A stretch of 64,000 nucleotides of DNA from Stenotrophomonas maltophilia (GCF_025642255.1 NZ_CP106759.1:895501-959500); one strand, 5' to 3'. Shown: positions 34,341 to 43,960, counted from the first letter of the stretch. Program-made: numbers and translations. The notes: generated by a model not told the origin, from the sequence alone.

Positions 34341-34727
34341 CGCCGGGCATGGCCCGGCGCTACCGGGAAGGTACACGCGGTGGTGCGCCGGGCCATGCCC
34401 GGCGAGCGGGATGCACGGTGGTAGCGCCGGGCCACGCCCGGCGAGCGGGATGCATGCGATGGTAGCGCCGGGCCACGCCCGGCGAGCGGGATGCATGCGA
34501 TGGTAGCGCCGGGCCACGCCCGGCGAGCGGGATGCATGCGATGGTAGCGCCGGGCACGCCCGGCGAGCGGAATGCACGCGGTGGTAGCGCCGGGCCATGC
34601 CCGGCGAGCGGAATGCACGCGGTGGTAGCGCCGGGCCATGCCCGGCGAGCGGAATGCACGCGGTGGTAGCGCCGGGCCACGCCCGGCGAGCGGAATGCAC
34701 GGTGGTAGCGCCGGGCCATGCCCGGCG
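34341..34727. repeat. Tandem SMAG array: nine direct copies plus one inverted copy
   Basis: The unit (GTAGCGCCGGGC-CAY-GCCCGGCG, then AGCGGRATGCA and a short tail) recurs with GTAG at 34421, 34462, 34503, 34544, 34584, 34625, 34666 and 34705. An older copy without GTAG starts at about 34383, and one inverted copy lies at 34341-34364. Spacing is 41 bases (39-41), and the copies are almost identical, differing by CAY and by GGG/GGA after AGC. The array fills the gap between ptsI and mgtE. Each unit is a hairpin, so RNA read through it would be highly structured. It also lies in the leader region of mgtE, whose start is 135 bases to the left. Confidence 0.9.
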
Positions 34728-34744
34728 AGCGCGCAGCGCGGCCG

Positions 34745-36514
34745 TCAGGGCGTATCGGCCACCAGTGCCAGCCAGCGCTCGATGCCGCGACGGTCGCGCG
34801 CGGCCAGCAGCTTCGGAGCGCGGGCGCGCAGGGATGCCAGGTCGGCCTCGCGGATCGCGCGGCGGACTTCCAGCAGCGTGCCCGGATGCAGGCTGAACTC
34901 GGTCAGGCCCAGTGCCAGCAGCAGCGGCGCCATGCGTGCGTCCCCCGCGATCTCGCCGCACACCGCCACCGGCACACGATGGCGTGCGCCGGTCTCGATC
35001 ACCATCTGCAGCAGGCGCAGCACCGCCGGGTGCAGCGGCGAGTAGAGTTCGCCCAGTGCCTCGTTGTTGCGGTCGGCCGCGAGCAGGTACTGCACCAGGT
35101 CATTGGTGCCGATCGACAGGAAGTCGACCAGGTCGATGAAGCTCTCCAGCGCCAGAGCAGCGGCGGGTACTTCGATCATCGCCCCCAGCGGCACGTGGTC
35201 GGCCACCATGTGCCCTTCCGCGCGCAGTTGTTCGGACAGCTTGAGCATGCGCCGGCGCACGGCCAGCAGCTCTTCGCGCGTGCTGATCATGGGCACCAGC
35301 ACCCGCAGCTTGCCATAGGCCGAAGCACGCAGAATCGCCCGCAGCTGGGTGTCGGCCACTTTCGGCCGTGCCAGCGACAGGCGCACGCCCCGCAGGCCAA
35401 GCGCCGGGTTCTCTTCGTTGCTCAGGGTCAGGCCGGTACGATCCGCTTTGTCCGCACCCAGATCGAGGGTGCGGATGGTCACCGGCCGCCCGCTCATGCC
35501 CAGCGCGGCGTCGCGGTAGGTCCGGAACTGTTCTTCCTCGTCCGGCAGTTCGTTGCGCTGCAGGAACAGGAATTCCGTGCGGTACAGACCCAGTCCCTGC
35601 GCGCCGAGGGCGTGGGCCTGGGTTACGTCCTCCAGCGATTCGGCGTTGGCCAGCAGGGCGATGTCGACCTGGTCGCGGGTACGGCTGGGTTTGCTGCGCA
35701 GGCGCCCGAGCTCCCGCTGCTCGCGGGCGTGTTCCTTCAGCCGTGCGCGATAGTCACGCAGGTTGTCGGCCTGCGGGTTGACGGTGATGCTGCCGTCGGC
35801 GCCATCGACGATCAGCACGTCGCCATCGGCAACGCGGCTGAGCAGCTGCGGAACGTTGACGATCAGTGGCAGGTGCAGACTGCGGGCGAGGATGGCGCTG
35901 TGCGACAGCGCGCTGCCGGCGGCGGTGACGATGCCTACGACGCCCTGTGCCTGCAGCTGTGCCAGCTCGGACGGCGCGATGTTGTCGCAGACCAGGATCT
36001 CGCCGGCCAGCCCCTTCATCACCGGCGCACGCTCCGGCTGCAGGAAGGCGTGAATGCGGCCGATCACATGATCCAGATCGTCCATGCGGCTCTTCAGGTA
36101 GGCATCGTCCATGCCATCGAAGACCTTGGCCAGGCGGTCGCGCTGCAGGCGCAGGGCGTATCCGGCGCTGTACGGGCCGCTGCGGATCAGCTCATCCAGG
36201 CCGAACAGCAGCTCCGGGTCGTCCAGCAGCAGCGCGTGCAGATCGAGGAATTCGCCTACTTCCTGGTTCAGTGCGCCGTGCAGGCGCTGCCGAAGCTCAT
36301 GCATCTCCGCGCGCGCGGCATCCACGGCGTGATGCAGGCGCGTCAGCTCGGTTTCGATCTGCTGCGGTGCCACGCGCTGTTCGGCAACGTCCAGCGCATG
36401 CGGCAGGCGCACGCGTGCACGCCCCATCGCCGAACCCCGCGCAGCGCCATGACCAGCCAGCAGCTGGACCGGCCGTTGGCCGGAAGGGAGCTGGCCGGCG
36501 CGGGCACGCGGCAC
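34745..36514 (-). CDS. ptsI: PTS phosphoenolpyruvate-protein phosphotransferase (enzyme I)
   Basis: 589 residues. GTG 36514, 2 bases after the ptsH stop and 9 bases downstream of GAGGA, is the chosen start. The first ATG would cut off part of the N-terminal GHGAARGSA strand. The catalytic His is in AAGSALSHSAILAR near 205. The PEP-binding half has LYRTEFLFLQR near 309-319 and GLRGVRLSLA. SIGTNDLVQYLLAADRN lies near 477-493, and the active-site Cys is in VAVCGEIAGD near 528-537. It passes phosphate from PEP to HPr. No sugar-specific EIIB or EIIC gene is in the window, so this PTS probably serves regulation. Confidence 0.95.
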   Translation of the reverse strand: MPRARAGQLPSGQRPVQLLAGHGAARGSAMGRARVRLPHALDVAEQRVAPQQIETELTRLHHAVDAARAEMHELRQRLHGALNQEVGEFLDLHALLLDDPELLFGLDELIRSGPYSAGYALRLQRDRLAKVFDGMDDAYLKSRMDDLDHVIGRIHAFLQPERAPVMKGLAGEILVCDNIAPSELAQLQAQGVVGIVTAAGSALSHSAILARSLHLPLIVNVPQLLSRVADGDVLIVDGADGSITVNPQADNLRDYRARLKEHAREQRELGRLRSKPSRTRDQVDIALLANAESLEDVTQAHALGAQGLGLYRTEFLFLQRNELPDEEEQFRTYRDAALGMSGRPVTIRTLDLGADKADRTGLTLSNEENPALGLRGVRLSLARPKVADTQLRAILRASAYGKLRVLVPMISTREELLAVRRRMLKLSEQLRAEGHMVADHVPLGAMIEVPAAALALESFIDLVDFLSIGTNDLVQYLLAADRNNEALGELYSPLHPAVLRLLQMVIETGARHRVPVAVCGEIAGDARMAPLLLALGLTEFSLHPGTLLEVRRAIREADLASLRARAPKLLAARDRRGIERWLALVADTP

Positions 36515-36516
36515 GA

Positions 36517-36786
36517 TCAGCTGTCCTCGTCGAAGCGGCGTTCGAACAGGTCGACCACCGCGTCCATCGCGGCGGCTTCGTCTTCGCCACTGATGCGCAC
36601 GGTGACCGGGGTGCCCTGGCCGGCAGCGAGCAGCATCACGCCCATGATGCTCTTGGCGTTGATCTCGCGGCCCTTGGCAGCCATGGTCACGTTGCACCGG
36701 AACGGTGCCAGGGTCTGCACCAGCTTGGCGGTGGCCCGGGCATGCAGGCCCAGGCGGTTGCTGACGGTGAGTTCTCGTTCAAGCAT
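36517..36786 (-). CDS. ptsH: Phosphocarrier protein HPr
   Basis: 89 residues. His16 in RLGLHARATAKL accepts phosphate from enzyme I. The regulatory Ser of the HPr kinase site is in NAKSIMGVMLLAAGQG near 43-58 (Ser46-type). Both sites are intact, which fits the hprK gene upstream. The ATG overlaps the end of the EIIA-Man gene by 8 bases. The tail RRFDEDS is family-like. Confidence 0.97.
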   Translation of the reverse strand: MLERELTVSNRLGLHARATAKLVQTLAPFRCNVTMAAKGREINAKSIMGVMLLAAGQGTPVTVRISGEDEAAAMDAVVDLFERRFDEDS

Positions 36787-37171
36787 CGTCGACTATCGCT
36801 CCATTACGGGTACCCGCCGCAGCGGTGGCGGGCAGTTGATCCAGTGCCTGTTCCGGATAATTCATCACCCGCAGCAACATCGGCAGGCTCAGCGCCGACA
36901 CCCGGCGAACCGGGGTCCCCAGCCGGGCCAGCTGCCCAGCAAGGTTGGCGGGGCTGGCGCCGTACAGGTCGGTCAGGATCAGCACGCCTTCTCCACCATC
37001 TACCCGCCGCAGCGCGGCCGAGGCGAGGGGGAGCAGAGCATCCAGGTCTGCGTCGAACGGTACTTCGAAAGCTTCGGTCTTCAACGGCAGCTGCCGCAGG
37101 AGCCGGGTCGCCACGCCAAGCAGGGCGGCGCCGACCCCGGGATGTGTTACGAGGAGAATGCCACAGGTCAT
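36779..37171 (-). CDS. PTS EIIA component, mannose (EIIA-Man) type
   Basis: 130 residues of the EIIA-Man fold. The phospho-acceptor His is in LLVTHPGVG (His10), and the conserved LILTDLYGASPANLA lies near 63-77. The C-terminus loosely follows the family (VSALSLPMLLRVMNYPEQALDQLP). No EIIB, IIC or IID partner is present, so it is probably part of the orphan regulatory PTS of Xanthomonadaceae rather than sugar uptake. It lies between rapZ and ptsH on one strand. Confidence 0.92.
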   Translation of the reverse strand: MTCGILLVTHPGVGAALLGVATRLLRQLPLKTEAFEVPFDADLDALLPLASAALRRVDGGEGVLILTDLYGASPANLAGQLARLGTPVRRVSALSLPMLLRVMNYPEQALDQLPATAAAGTRNGAIVDDA

Positions 37172-37307
37172 TACTGCACGTTAACAGGTCAAGGTGAATT
37201 GGCGATAGCCGCAGATGAGGGGCACTGTGTCCCGTATTCAGCGTCCCCCGCCTGCCGGCCCATGCCGCCTCTCCGCGGGGCGGTCGGGCGCACCCCGGCC
37301 GGGCCTC

Positions 37308-38192
37308 TCAATCCTGCTCGCGGTGATAGGTGGCCACGTCTTCCCAGCCCATTTCGCGGGCATGCCGGGCCATCCGTTCGGCCAGATAGACCGAGCGGTG
37401 CTTGCCGCCGGTGCAGCCGAAGGCCACGGTCACGTAGCTGCGGGTGCCGTCGCCCAGCTTCGGCAGCCAGGTGTCGAGAAACCCCATCAGCTGTGCGAGG
37501 TAGCACTGCACGTCCGGCTGGGCTTCCAGGTAGTCGCGCACGCCCGGCTCGCGGCCACTGAGCGCACGCAGCTCGGGATCCCAGTGCGGATTGGGCAGCA
37601 CCCGCGCATCGAAGACGAAATCCGCTTCGGCCGGCACGCCACGCTTGTAGGCGAACGATTCGAACAGCAGCGACAGGCGGGTTGCATGGTCCAGCGTGAA
37701 CTCGGTGATGATCCGGCGGCGCAGCTGGTGCACGTTGAGCGCGCTGGTGTCGATGATGGCGTCGGCCTCCTGGCGCAGCGGTGCGATCAGTTCGCGCTCG
37801 CGGGCGATCGCTTCCGGCAATGACAGACCGAGCTGGCTGAGTGGATGGCGGCGACGGGTGTCGGCATAGCGCTTGAGCACCGCCTCGTCGCTGGCTTCAA
37901 AGAACAGCACCTTGGTTTCCACGCCAGCATCGGTGGCCAGTTGCCGCCAGTTGGCCAGCTGGCTCAGATCGGCCTGGCCGCGCACGTCGATGCCGACCGC
38001 CAGCCGGCGCGGCGCGGCGCCGTCATGGTGGGCCAGCAGGCTGCGCACGAAGTCCGGCAGCAGCTGGATCGGCAGGTTGTCCGAGCAGTAGTAGTCCTGG
38101 TCCTCGAACGTCTTCAGGGCGACGGATTTACCCGAGCCGGACAGGCCGCTGACGATGATCAGGGTCGGGGCGGTGGGGGCAGCGGTGCTCAT
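37308..38192 (-). CDS. rapZ: RNase adapter protein RapZ
   Basis: 294 residues (formerly YvcJ/YhbJ). The N-terminal P-loop is [14 protein letters not shown] near 14-27, [11 protein letters not shown] lies near 31-41, and VGIDVRGQ near 65-72. The C-terminal domain has the conserved [22 protein letters not shown] near 261-282, which binds GlcN6P and RNA in E. coli. In enterobacteria RapZ directs GlmZ sRNA decay; whether that circuit exists here is not known. It sits between hprK and the EIIA-Man gene in the PTS/rpoN cluster, as in many proteobacteria. Confidence 0.95.
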   Translation of the reverse strand: MSTAAPTAPTLIIVSGLSGSGKSVALKTFEDQDYYCSDNLPIQLLPDFVRSLLAHHDGAAPRRLAVGIDVRGQADLSQLANWRQLATDAGVETKVLFFEASDEAVLKRYADTRRRHPLSQLGLSLPEAIARERELIAPLRQEADAIIDTSALNVHQLRRRIITEFTLDHATRLSLLFESFAYKRGVPAEADFVFDARVLPNPHWDPELRALSGREPGVRDYLEAQPDVQCYLAQLMGFLDTWLPKLGDGTRSYVTVAFGCTGGKHRSVYLAERMARHAREMGWEDVATYHREQD

Positions 38193-38219
38193 GGACAGAC
38201 TCTTCGAAGGCCAGGGAAA

Positions 38220-39170
38220 TCAGGGTGTTCGCCGTTCCAGCAGGTTGCTGTGGCGCGCGATGAACATCGCGGCCGGGTCGATGCCCTTGGTCCGCAGGAT
38301 ATGCAGGCGGGTGGCCGCCTCGGTCAGCACGGCCAGGTTGCGGCCGGGCATCACCGGCAGCGTGATCAGCGGCACGTCCAGGTCCAGCACATGGCGGGTA
38401 CCGGAATCGCCGGTCAGGCGTTCGTAGCCATGCGGAGTGGGCTCGGTCATCGGCTTGGTTAGGTGGACGATCAGCCGAAGGTACTTGTTCTTCTTTACAG
38501 CCGTGTCGCCGAACATCTCGCGCACGTTCAGCACGCCCAGGCCGCGTACTTCCAGCAGGTCCTGCAGCAGTTCCGGGCAGGTGCCGTCGAGCACGTCCGG
38601 CGCGATCTGGGTGAATTCAGGTGCATCATCTGCCACCAGGCGGTGGCCACGGCTGAGCAGTTCCAGCGCCAGCTCGCTCTTGCCCGACCCGGCTTCGCCG
38701 GTGATCAGCACGCCGATGGAGTAGATCTCCATGAACACGCCGTGCAGGATCACGCGCGGCGCCAGCGTGCGTGCCAGGTGGTAGGAAAGATGATTGAGCA
38801 GTTCGTGGCCGCGCTTGGGAGATACCCACAGCGGCGTGCCCGACTCGTCGGCGGCCGCGCGCAGGTCTTCCGGACAGGGCTGGTTGCGGGTAATCACCAG
38901 CGCCAGCGGGTGCGACTGCATGAGCTTTTCGATCGTCTCCCAGCGCTGGCGCGGTTCCAGCGCGTCCAGCCAGGACAGTTCCTCGGTGCCCAGGATCTGC
39001 ACCTTGTTGGGGTAGATCGCATTGAGGTAGCCCGCCAGCGAGGGCCGGCGGGAGACGGTGTTGCCGGCCTCGAGCTCGCGCTTCTCGCCGGATTTTCCCG
39101 CCACCCAGCGCAGGCCCAGGCGTTCGCGCTGCTGTTCGAACAGTTCGCGTGCGGTGATGCTGGTATTCAT
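38220..39170 (-). CDS. hprK: HPr kinase/phosphorylase
   Basis: 316 residues from ATG 39170, which overlaps the ptsN stop by 4 bases. The P-loop is [21 protein letters not shown] near 152-172, then [11 protein letters not shown] near 172-182, and the family signature [17 protein letters not shown] near 202-218. The C-terminal K3-type loop is [20 protein letters not shown] near 264-283. It phosphorylates HPr at the regulatory Ser and removes it again. In Gram-negative bacteria the target pathway is not well defined; here it is clustered with rpoN and ptsN. Confidence 0.95.
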   Translation of the reverse strand: MNTSITARELFEQQRERLGLRWVAGKSGEKRELEAGNTVSRRPSLAGYLNAIYPNKVQILGTEELSWLDALEPRQRWETIEKLMQSHPLALVITRNQPCPEDLRAAADESGTPLWVSPKRGHELLNHLSYHLARTLAPRVILHGVFMEIYSIGVLITGEAGSGKSELALELLSRGHRLVADDAPEFTQIAPDVLDGTCPELLQDLLEVRGLGVLNVREMFGDTAVKKNKYLRLIVHLTKPMTEPTPHGYERLTGDSGTRHVLDLDVPLITLPVMPGRNLAVLTEAATRLHILRTKGIDPAAMFIARHSNLLERRTP

Positions 39171-39619
39171 GCGGCACTCGCCGGGGGCGTGAGATCCAGG
39201 GCCTGACGCAGTGCCCGCGCGTCGCCGGCGGCGCGCAGCGCCTCGCGGATGGCGGGGGCGGAGAACAGTTCGGCCAGTTCGGACAGCAGCATCAGGTGCT
39301 GATGGGTGTAGTGGGCCGGAACGGCCATCGCGAACACCAGGTCGACCGGCTCGTCGCCCCCGAAGTCGACGGGGGTCTCCAGTCGCAGCAGGGCGCCGCG
39401 TGGGCGGTCCAGGGTCGGCGCGCGGCCATGCGGAATGGCGATGCCGCAACCGATCGCGGTGCTGCCCAGCGCCTCACGCTGGCACAGGTTCAGATAGATC
39501 TGTTCGGCATTGGCCTGGCGGCAGGCCAGCAACCCGGCCGCGGCCTTGAGGACGCTGTCGCGGTCGGTGGCCGTGCAGAGCTGGGTCTGCACGGCCGCCA
39601 GGAGGTCAGTCAGGGGCAT
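39167..39619 (-). CDS. ptsN: PTS EIIA-Ntr, nitrogen regulatory component
   Basis: 150 residues of the PTS_EIIA type 2 fold. The phospho-His is in [30 protein letters not shown] near 58-87 (His64-type). The order rpoN-hpf-ptsN is the classic nitrogen-PTS layout. Its 3' end overlaps hprK. It transmits the phospho-state of HPr or enzyme I to targets such as potassium transport in other species. Confidence 0.95.
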   Translation of the reverse strand: MPLTDLLAAVQTQLCTATDRDSVLKAAAGLLACRQANAEQIYLNLCQREALGSTAIGCGIAIPHGRAPTLDRPRGALLRLETPVDFGGDEPVDLVFAMAVPAHYTHQHLMLLSELAELFSAPAIREALRAAGDARALRQALDLTPPASAA

Positions 39620-39640
39620 GTCTGCGGGGAACGGTGGCGA

Positions 39641-39958
39641 TCAGCCGCCATTGTCACCCACCGGCAGCGGTGCGTGCTGCTGTTTTTTCTCCTTGTGCTT
39701 GATCACCAGGCGGTCAAGCTTGTCCGCCAGCAGGTCGATCGCGGCATACATGGTCTGGCCGCCGGCCTCGGCGTGCAGGGTCTGGCCGGGAATGTTGAGG
39801 CTGGCGTCGACATGGTGTTCGGTCTTCTGCAGCTTGAGGGTCACCCGCGCTTCGCAGTGCTGGTCGAAGTGCTTTCCGATCCGGGCCAGCTTCTCCTCTA
39901 CATAGGACTGCAGGGCCGGGGTGACTTCGACGTCTTTGCCAAACGTTTCGATGCGCAT
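39641..39958 (-). CDS. hpf: Ribosome hibernation-promoting factor
   Basis: 105 residues, the short HPF/RaiA type. Characteristic segments are MRIETFGKDVEVTPALQSYVEEKLARIGKHF near the start and ARVTLKLQKTEHHVDASLNIPGQTLHAEAGGQTMYAAIDLLADKLDRLVIKHKEK through the body. It binds idle 30S or 70S subunits and promotes 100S dimers with RMF. An AGGAGAAACCC ribosome site lies upstream of ATG 39958. It lies between rpoN and ptsN. Confidence 0.96.
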   Translation of the reverse strand: MRIETFGKDVEVTPALQSYVEEKLARIGKHFDQHCEARVTLKLQKTEHHVDASLNIPGQTLHAEAGGQTMYAAIDLLADKLDRLVIKHKEKKQQHAPLPVGDNGG

Positions 39959-40016
39959 CGGGTTTCTCCTGTGTTCGGATGTGCCAATGAACCTCTCCGC
40001 CGGGCGCGGCGGTGCG

Positions 40017-41441
40017 TCAAGCGATTCTGACCCTTTCGTGCGAGGCGGAAATGTTCATGGCTTCACGATACTTCGCCACGGTGCGTCGCGCCACTGGAAT
40101 TCCCGACGATTTGAGCAGGTCAGCCAGCTTGGCGTCAGAAAGGGGCTTGCGCGGGTTTTCGTCATCGATCAGGCGCCGGATCATTGCCTGGATGGCGGTG
40201 CTGGATGCCTCACCGCCGCCTTCGGTATCGATGCCCGACGCGAAGAAGGCGCGCAGCGGCAGGGTGCCGCGTGGGGTCCGGACATGCTTGCGGGCGATCG
40301 CCCGCGAAATGGTGGATTCGTGCAGGCCCAGTTCGGCGGCGATCTCACGCAGGGTGAGCGGGCGCAGTGCCTGTTCGCCGAACTCCAGGAAGCCGGACTG
40401 CTGCAGGATCAGGCAGCGCACCACCCGCAGCAGGGTCTCGCCACGCTGCTGCAGACCTTTCAGCAGCCAGCGCGCCTCCTGCAGCTGGGCGCGCAGGTAG
40501 CCGGCGTCGGCCTCACCGCAGCGGCGGATCATCTGTTCGTAACCGCGGTGGATGACCACCTTCGGCCCGGCATGGCCGGCCAGCGCGGCGCGCCACACGC
40601 CGTTCTGCCGCCAGACGACTACGTCCGGCACCACGTAGGTGTCCTGCGACAGCGGCGCGATCTGGGTGCCCGGGCGCGGGTCCAGCGACCGCAGCAGGGC
40701 CACGGCGGTCTCGACATCGGCCAGGGGCTGCCGGAGTTCGTGCGCCAGCCCAACCACGCCGCTGCGCGGCAGCCGCTCCAGCGGCCCGGCAGCGACCTGG
40801 CGTGCCAGGGCAAGGCCAGGTGTGTCGGCCGCCAGTACGTCCAGTTGCAGCTGCAGGCATTCGCCCAAGCTGCGTGCCGCTACTCCGACCGGATCGAAGC
40901 GCTGGATCTGGTGCAGTACGGTGAGGATCTCGTCCTCGCCGGCGTGGATCGCCGGCAGCAGGGTTTCGGCGATGGTGGACAGCGGTTCGCGCAGGTAGCC
41001 ATCGTCGTCCAGGGCGTCGATCAGGGCAGCCCCGATGCTGCGGTCGCGTGCGGACAGATGCGACAGGTGCAGCTGCCACAGCAGGTGGTCGGCCAGGGTC
41101 TCGGTTTCGGCCACGCGTTCGGCCGCGCTGCCGCTGTCGTCATCGTCGTCGAAGCTGCCGCCGCTGCCGGCGGTGCTCCAGTCCGGTTCCGCCGTTGCCC
41201 AGTCGTCCTCCTGGCCGGCGTCGGCGCGTTCGGGCGGGGCGTCATCGCCGTTGCCATCGTCGCCGGCAGCGGCATCGCTCTCGTTGCCTTCGGCCCAGTC
41301 CAGCAGCGGATTGCTCTCCACCGCCTGGGCGATCTCCAGTTCCAGCTCGGTGCTGGACATCTGCAGCAGCTTGATCGCCTGCTGCAGCTGGGGCGTGAGC
41401 ACCAGCTGCTGTCCCAACGATGTCTGCAGCCGAGTCTTCAT
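40017..41441 (-). CDS. rpoN: RNA polymerase sigma-54 factor
   Basis: 474 residues from ATG 41441. Earlier in-frame codons are read through the end of lptB. Region I is QQLVLTPQLQQAIKLLQMSSTELELEIAQ near 11-39, then an acidic linker (region II, rich in Asp and Glu near 50-115), the core-binding region, the C-terminal helix-turn-helix, and the RpoN box ARRTVAKYRE near 453-462. It reads -24/-12 promoters and needs NtrC-type activators. It begins after lptB by 40 bases and precedes hpf, the conserved order. Confidence 0.97.
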   Translation of the reverse strand: MKTRLQTSLGQQLVLTPQLQQAIKLLQMSSTELELEIAQAVESNPLLDWAEGNESDAAAGDDGNGDDAPPERADAGQEDDWATAEPDWSTAGSGGSFDDDDDSGSAAERVAETETLADHLLWQLHLSHLSARDRSIGAALIDALDDDGYLREPLSTIAETLLPAIHAGEDEILTVLHQIQRFDPVGVAARSLGECLQLQLDVLAADTPGLALARQVAAGPLERLPRSGVVGLAHELRQPLADVETAVALLRSLDPRPGTQIAPLSQDTYVVPDVVVWRQNGVWRAALAGHAGPKVVIHRGYEQMIRRCGEADAGYLRAQLQEARWLLKGLQQRGETLLRVVRCLILQQSGFLEFGEQALRPLTLREIAAELGLHESTISRAIARKHVRTPRGTLPLRAFFASGIDTEGGGEASSTAIQAMIRRLIDDENPRKPLSDAKLADLLKSSGIPVARRTVAKYREAMNISASHERVRIA

Positions 41442-41481
41442 GCCTGTGCCGAAGAGGGGGAATGGAACCCGGCAGCTGCGG

Positions 41482-42201
41482 TCACAGCTTGAACGAGTCC
41501 CCAAGGTAGACGCGACGTACGTCGGCATTGTCCAGGATCGATTCCGGCGAACCCTGGGCCAGTACGGTGCCCTCGGCGAGGATATACGCGCGGTCGCAGA
41601 TTCCCAAGGTCTCGCGCACGTTGTGGTCGGTGATCAGCACACCGATGCCGCGCTGCTTGAGGTGGGTGACGATGCGCTGGATCTCGCCGACCGAGATCGG
41701 ATCGACACCGGCAAACGGTTCGTCGAGCAGGATCAGCCGGGGTTGCGCCGCCAGCGCGCGGGCGATTTCGCAGCGGCGGCGCTCGCCGCCGGACAGGCTG
41801 GCGCCAAGCTGTTCGGACACATGGCCCAGCTGCAGTTCGTCCAGCAGGCTGCTCAACTCGCGCTCGCGGCCCGCCGAGTCCAGATCCTCGCGCAGTTCCA
41901 GCACCAGGCGGATGTTGTCGGCCACGGTCAGCTTGCGGAACACCGAAGGCTCCTGCGGCAGGTAGCCCACGCCCTGCTTGGCACGGGTGTACATCGGATC
42001 GCCGGTGATGTCCTTGCCATCGAGCACGATGCTGCCGGCATCGGCGGCAACCAGGCCGACGATCATGTAGAAGCAGGTGGTCTTGCCGGCACCGTTGGGG
42101 CCGAGCAGGCCTACCACTTCGCCCGCTTCGAGGGTGAGCCCGAAGTCCTTGACGACCTCACGTTGCTTATAGCGCTTGCGCAGGCCCTTGGCGACGAGCA
42201 T
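41482..42201 (-). CDS. lptB: LPS export ABC transporter ATP-binding protein
   Basis: 239 residues. ATPase that powers LPS transport with LptF and LptG, which are not in the window. Walker A is [16 protein letters not shown] near 33-48, the signature is [16 protein letters not shown] near 138-153, Walker B is [13 protein letters not shown] near 158-170, and the switch His follows in LITDHNVRE. It overlaps the lptA stop by 1 base (42201). Confidence 0.97.
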   Translation of the reverse strand: MLVAKGLRKRYKQREVVKDFGLTLEAGEVVGLLGPNGAGKTTCFYMIVGLVAADAGSIVLDGKDITGDPMYTRAKQGVGYLPQEPSVFRKLTVADNIRLVLELREDLDSAGRERELSSLLDELQLGHVSEQLGASLSGGERRRCEIARALAAQPRLILLDEPFAGVDPISVGEIQRIVTHLKQRGIGVLITDHNVRETLGICDRAYILAEGTVLAQGSPESILDNADVRRVYLGDSFKL

Positions 42202-42734
42202 TACTTCCGGCTCCCGGCCGGCTGCGCCGGCGTGGTGGTGGCGGCAGGCGCCTTGTTCTTGGGCGGGATAACCGTGCGCACGCGGCTGCCGTCGCCGCCG
42301 GAGTTCATCTCGCCGGTACGGGTGTTGTAGACCATGCGCTGGCCGGCGTTGGTGCCGCGCGCGCTGGTGACCTTGTAGTTGCCGGTGAGGGTGATGATCT
42401 CGGTCTTGATGTCGTAGTCGATGCGGTCGGCGAGCGCATCCATCCAGGTGCCGTCATCGAGCTGCTGCTTCAACTTCGCCTGCTTGCCGGTGAACACCAC
42501 ACGCACCGGCTCGCCGTCCTTGAGATAGATCTCCGCTTCGGACGAGCGCAGGTCCAGCGTGCCCTGGGTGATGATCACGCCCTGCGACAGCACGGTTTTG
42601 CCGTCGCCGGTGAGCATGCCGTTCTGTGCACCGGCATCGATGTTCATGGGCTCGTTGCGGTCGGTCGACTTCGCCTGCGCGAGGGCGGGGACAAGAAGAC
42701 TGAGTGCGAGCATGGCTGCAAAGGGGATCTTCAT
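42201..42734 (-). CDS. lptA: LPS transport periplasmic protein LptA
   Basis: 177 residues. The signal peptide [21 protein letters not shown] is followed by the OstA/LptA beta-jellyroll with the typical [43 protein letters not shown] near 30-72 and a conserved [34 protein letters not shown]. It forms the periplasmic bridge for LPS between LptC and LptD. It is directly upstream of lptB and 105 bases downstream of lptC. Confidence 0.95.
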   Translation of the reverse strand: MKIPFAAMLALSLLVPALAQAKSTDRNEPMNIDAGAQNGMLTGDGKTVLSQGVIITQGTLDLRSSEAEIYLKDGEPVRVVFTGKQAKLKQQLDDGTWMDALADRIDYDIKTEIITLTGNYKVTSARGTNAGQRMVYNTRTGEMNSGGDGSRVRTVIPPKNKAPAATTTPAQPAGSRK

Positions 42735-42839
42735 CGGGGTCCGTTCTGCCGGTGGTGGCTGCCCGGTCAGGAGGGCAGCAGCGGGTGGGGGCTGCCGGCG
42801 CCGCGCCTGTCCAGGGACGTCGCGGGCCGGGCGGCGGAA

Positions 42840-43415
42840 TCAGCGTCTGGGCGTGTAGCGACCCTTGGACTGGCTGAGGAAATGATACGTGTTGTTCTTC
42901 GAATCCACCTCGAACCCGACGCCGGACTGCTCCATGCCGGGGCGGGTCATGGTCACCAGGGCGTCGGTCCGGGCCCGGCTCTCCTTGGGGAACACGTCCA
43001 GGTGGTCGGTGCGGAAGGTGGTCGGCACGACGCCGGGGGCAGCCGGACTGTCACCCGCCACCTTGCCGCGCAGCTTCAGTTCGTCACCCTTGGCGCTCAG
43101 CCAGCCGGTCTCCGCGCGCAGTGTCCAGTGCCTGCCGTCCTTGTCGGGCATCTCGAACAGTGGCGTGGCGATGTTGATGGTCTGGTCGCCGCGCTGCCGC
43201 TCCAGCCGCGGCGCGCGCAGGGTGGTCGATTCCTTGCCCTGCTCGTCCAGGGCGACGATCTGGAAGTCGTGCAGGATGTAATCCACGCCGACTTCCTGGC
43301 CGCTCTGGGCCGGGCCCTTGTCGCGGTTGCGCAGCGCGGCCCAGCTGCTGAGCAGGGCCGCCAGCAGCAGGCCGATGCCGAGCACGGTGCGCCAGTTCAC
43401 GGTCGGTGCGTTCAT
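42840..43415 (-). CDS. lptC: LPS export system protein LptC
   Basis: 191 residues from ATG 43415. One N-terminal helix (VLGIGLLLAALLSSWAAL near 11-28) anchors it in the inner membrane, and the periplasmic part has the LptC jellyroll (YILHDFQIVALDEQGKESTTLRAPRLERQRGDQTINIATPLFEMPDKDGRHWTLRAETGWL). The last residues are YHFLSQSKGRYTPRR. It accepts LPS from LptBFG and hands it to LptA. The start overlaps the kdsC stop by 4 bases. Confidence 0.93.
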   Translation of the reverse strand: MNAPTVNWRTVLGIGLLLAALLSSWAALRNRDKGPAQSGQEVGVDYILHDFQIVALDEQGKESTTLRAPRLERQRGDQTINIATPLFEMPDKDGRHWTLRAETGWLSAKGDELKLRGKVAGDSPAAPGVVPTTFRTDHLDVFPKESRARTDALVTMTRPGMEQSGVGFEVDSKNNTYHFLSQSKGRYTPRR

Positions 43416-43960
43416 GCGCCATACCTCGCCAGGACCGACGCGACATGACCCTGCGCGGCCAGCAGAACGTCGCACAGCTCACGCGCCGCGCCGCGCCCGC
43501 CTTCGGAACGGGTCTGCCAGTGCACGCGTTCGGCGATCCACGGATGGGCATTGGCCGGCGCCACGGCCAGGCCGACCGCACCCAGGGGCGCCAGATCCGG
43601 CAGGTCATCGCCGAGGAAGGCGACCTGTTCCAGGCCGATGCCGCGCTGGGCACACAGGGCCCGCACGCTGGCCAGCTTGTCGCCCACGGCGATGTGGGTA
43701 TCAATGCCGAGATCGGCACCGCGCCTGAGCGCGGACTGGCTGTTGCGCGCGGTGATCAGCACGGGGTGGATGCCGTGCTGCTGCAGCAGTTTCAGGCCCA
43801 GGCCATCCTGCACGAAATACGCCTTGCTCTCGTTGCCGTCCTGGTCGTAGTACAGCCGACCGTCGGTGAGGGTGCCGTCCACGTCGAAGCAGGCCATGCG
43901 GATCCGCGCCGCAGCGGCATGCAGGTGGGCGGGGAAGGCGGGCAGGGGGGACCAGGGCAT
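43412..43960 (-). CDS. kdsC: 3-deoxy-D-manno-octulosonate 8-phosphate phosphatase
   Basis: 182 residues of the HAD superfamily C0 type with no cap. The nucleophile motif is CFDVDGTLTDGRLYYDQDGNE near 24-44, motif II is LITARNS near 70-76, and motif III/IV is FLGDDLPDLAPLGAVGLAVAPANAHPWI near 117-144. Removes phosphate from Kdo-8-P in Kdo synthesis. kdsD precedes and lptC follows, so Kdo and LPS export genes are coupled. Confidence 0.95.
   Translation of the reverse strand: MPWSPLPAFPAHLHAAAARIRMACFDVDGTLTDGRLYYDQDGNESKAYFVQDGLGLKLLQQHGIHPVLITARNSQSALRRGADLGIDTHIAVGDKLASVRALCAQRGIGLEQVAFLGDDLPDLAPLGAVGLAVAPANAHPWIAERVHWQTRSEGGRGAARELCDVLLAAQGHVASVLARYGA

Noticed and set aside
34383..34727. 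Array with 41-base period as a possible CRISPR.
   Set aside because: The whole unit repeats, with no variable spacers between copies; each copy is an SMAG hairpin with a GTAG foot, and no cas gene is near.
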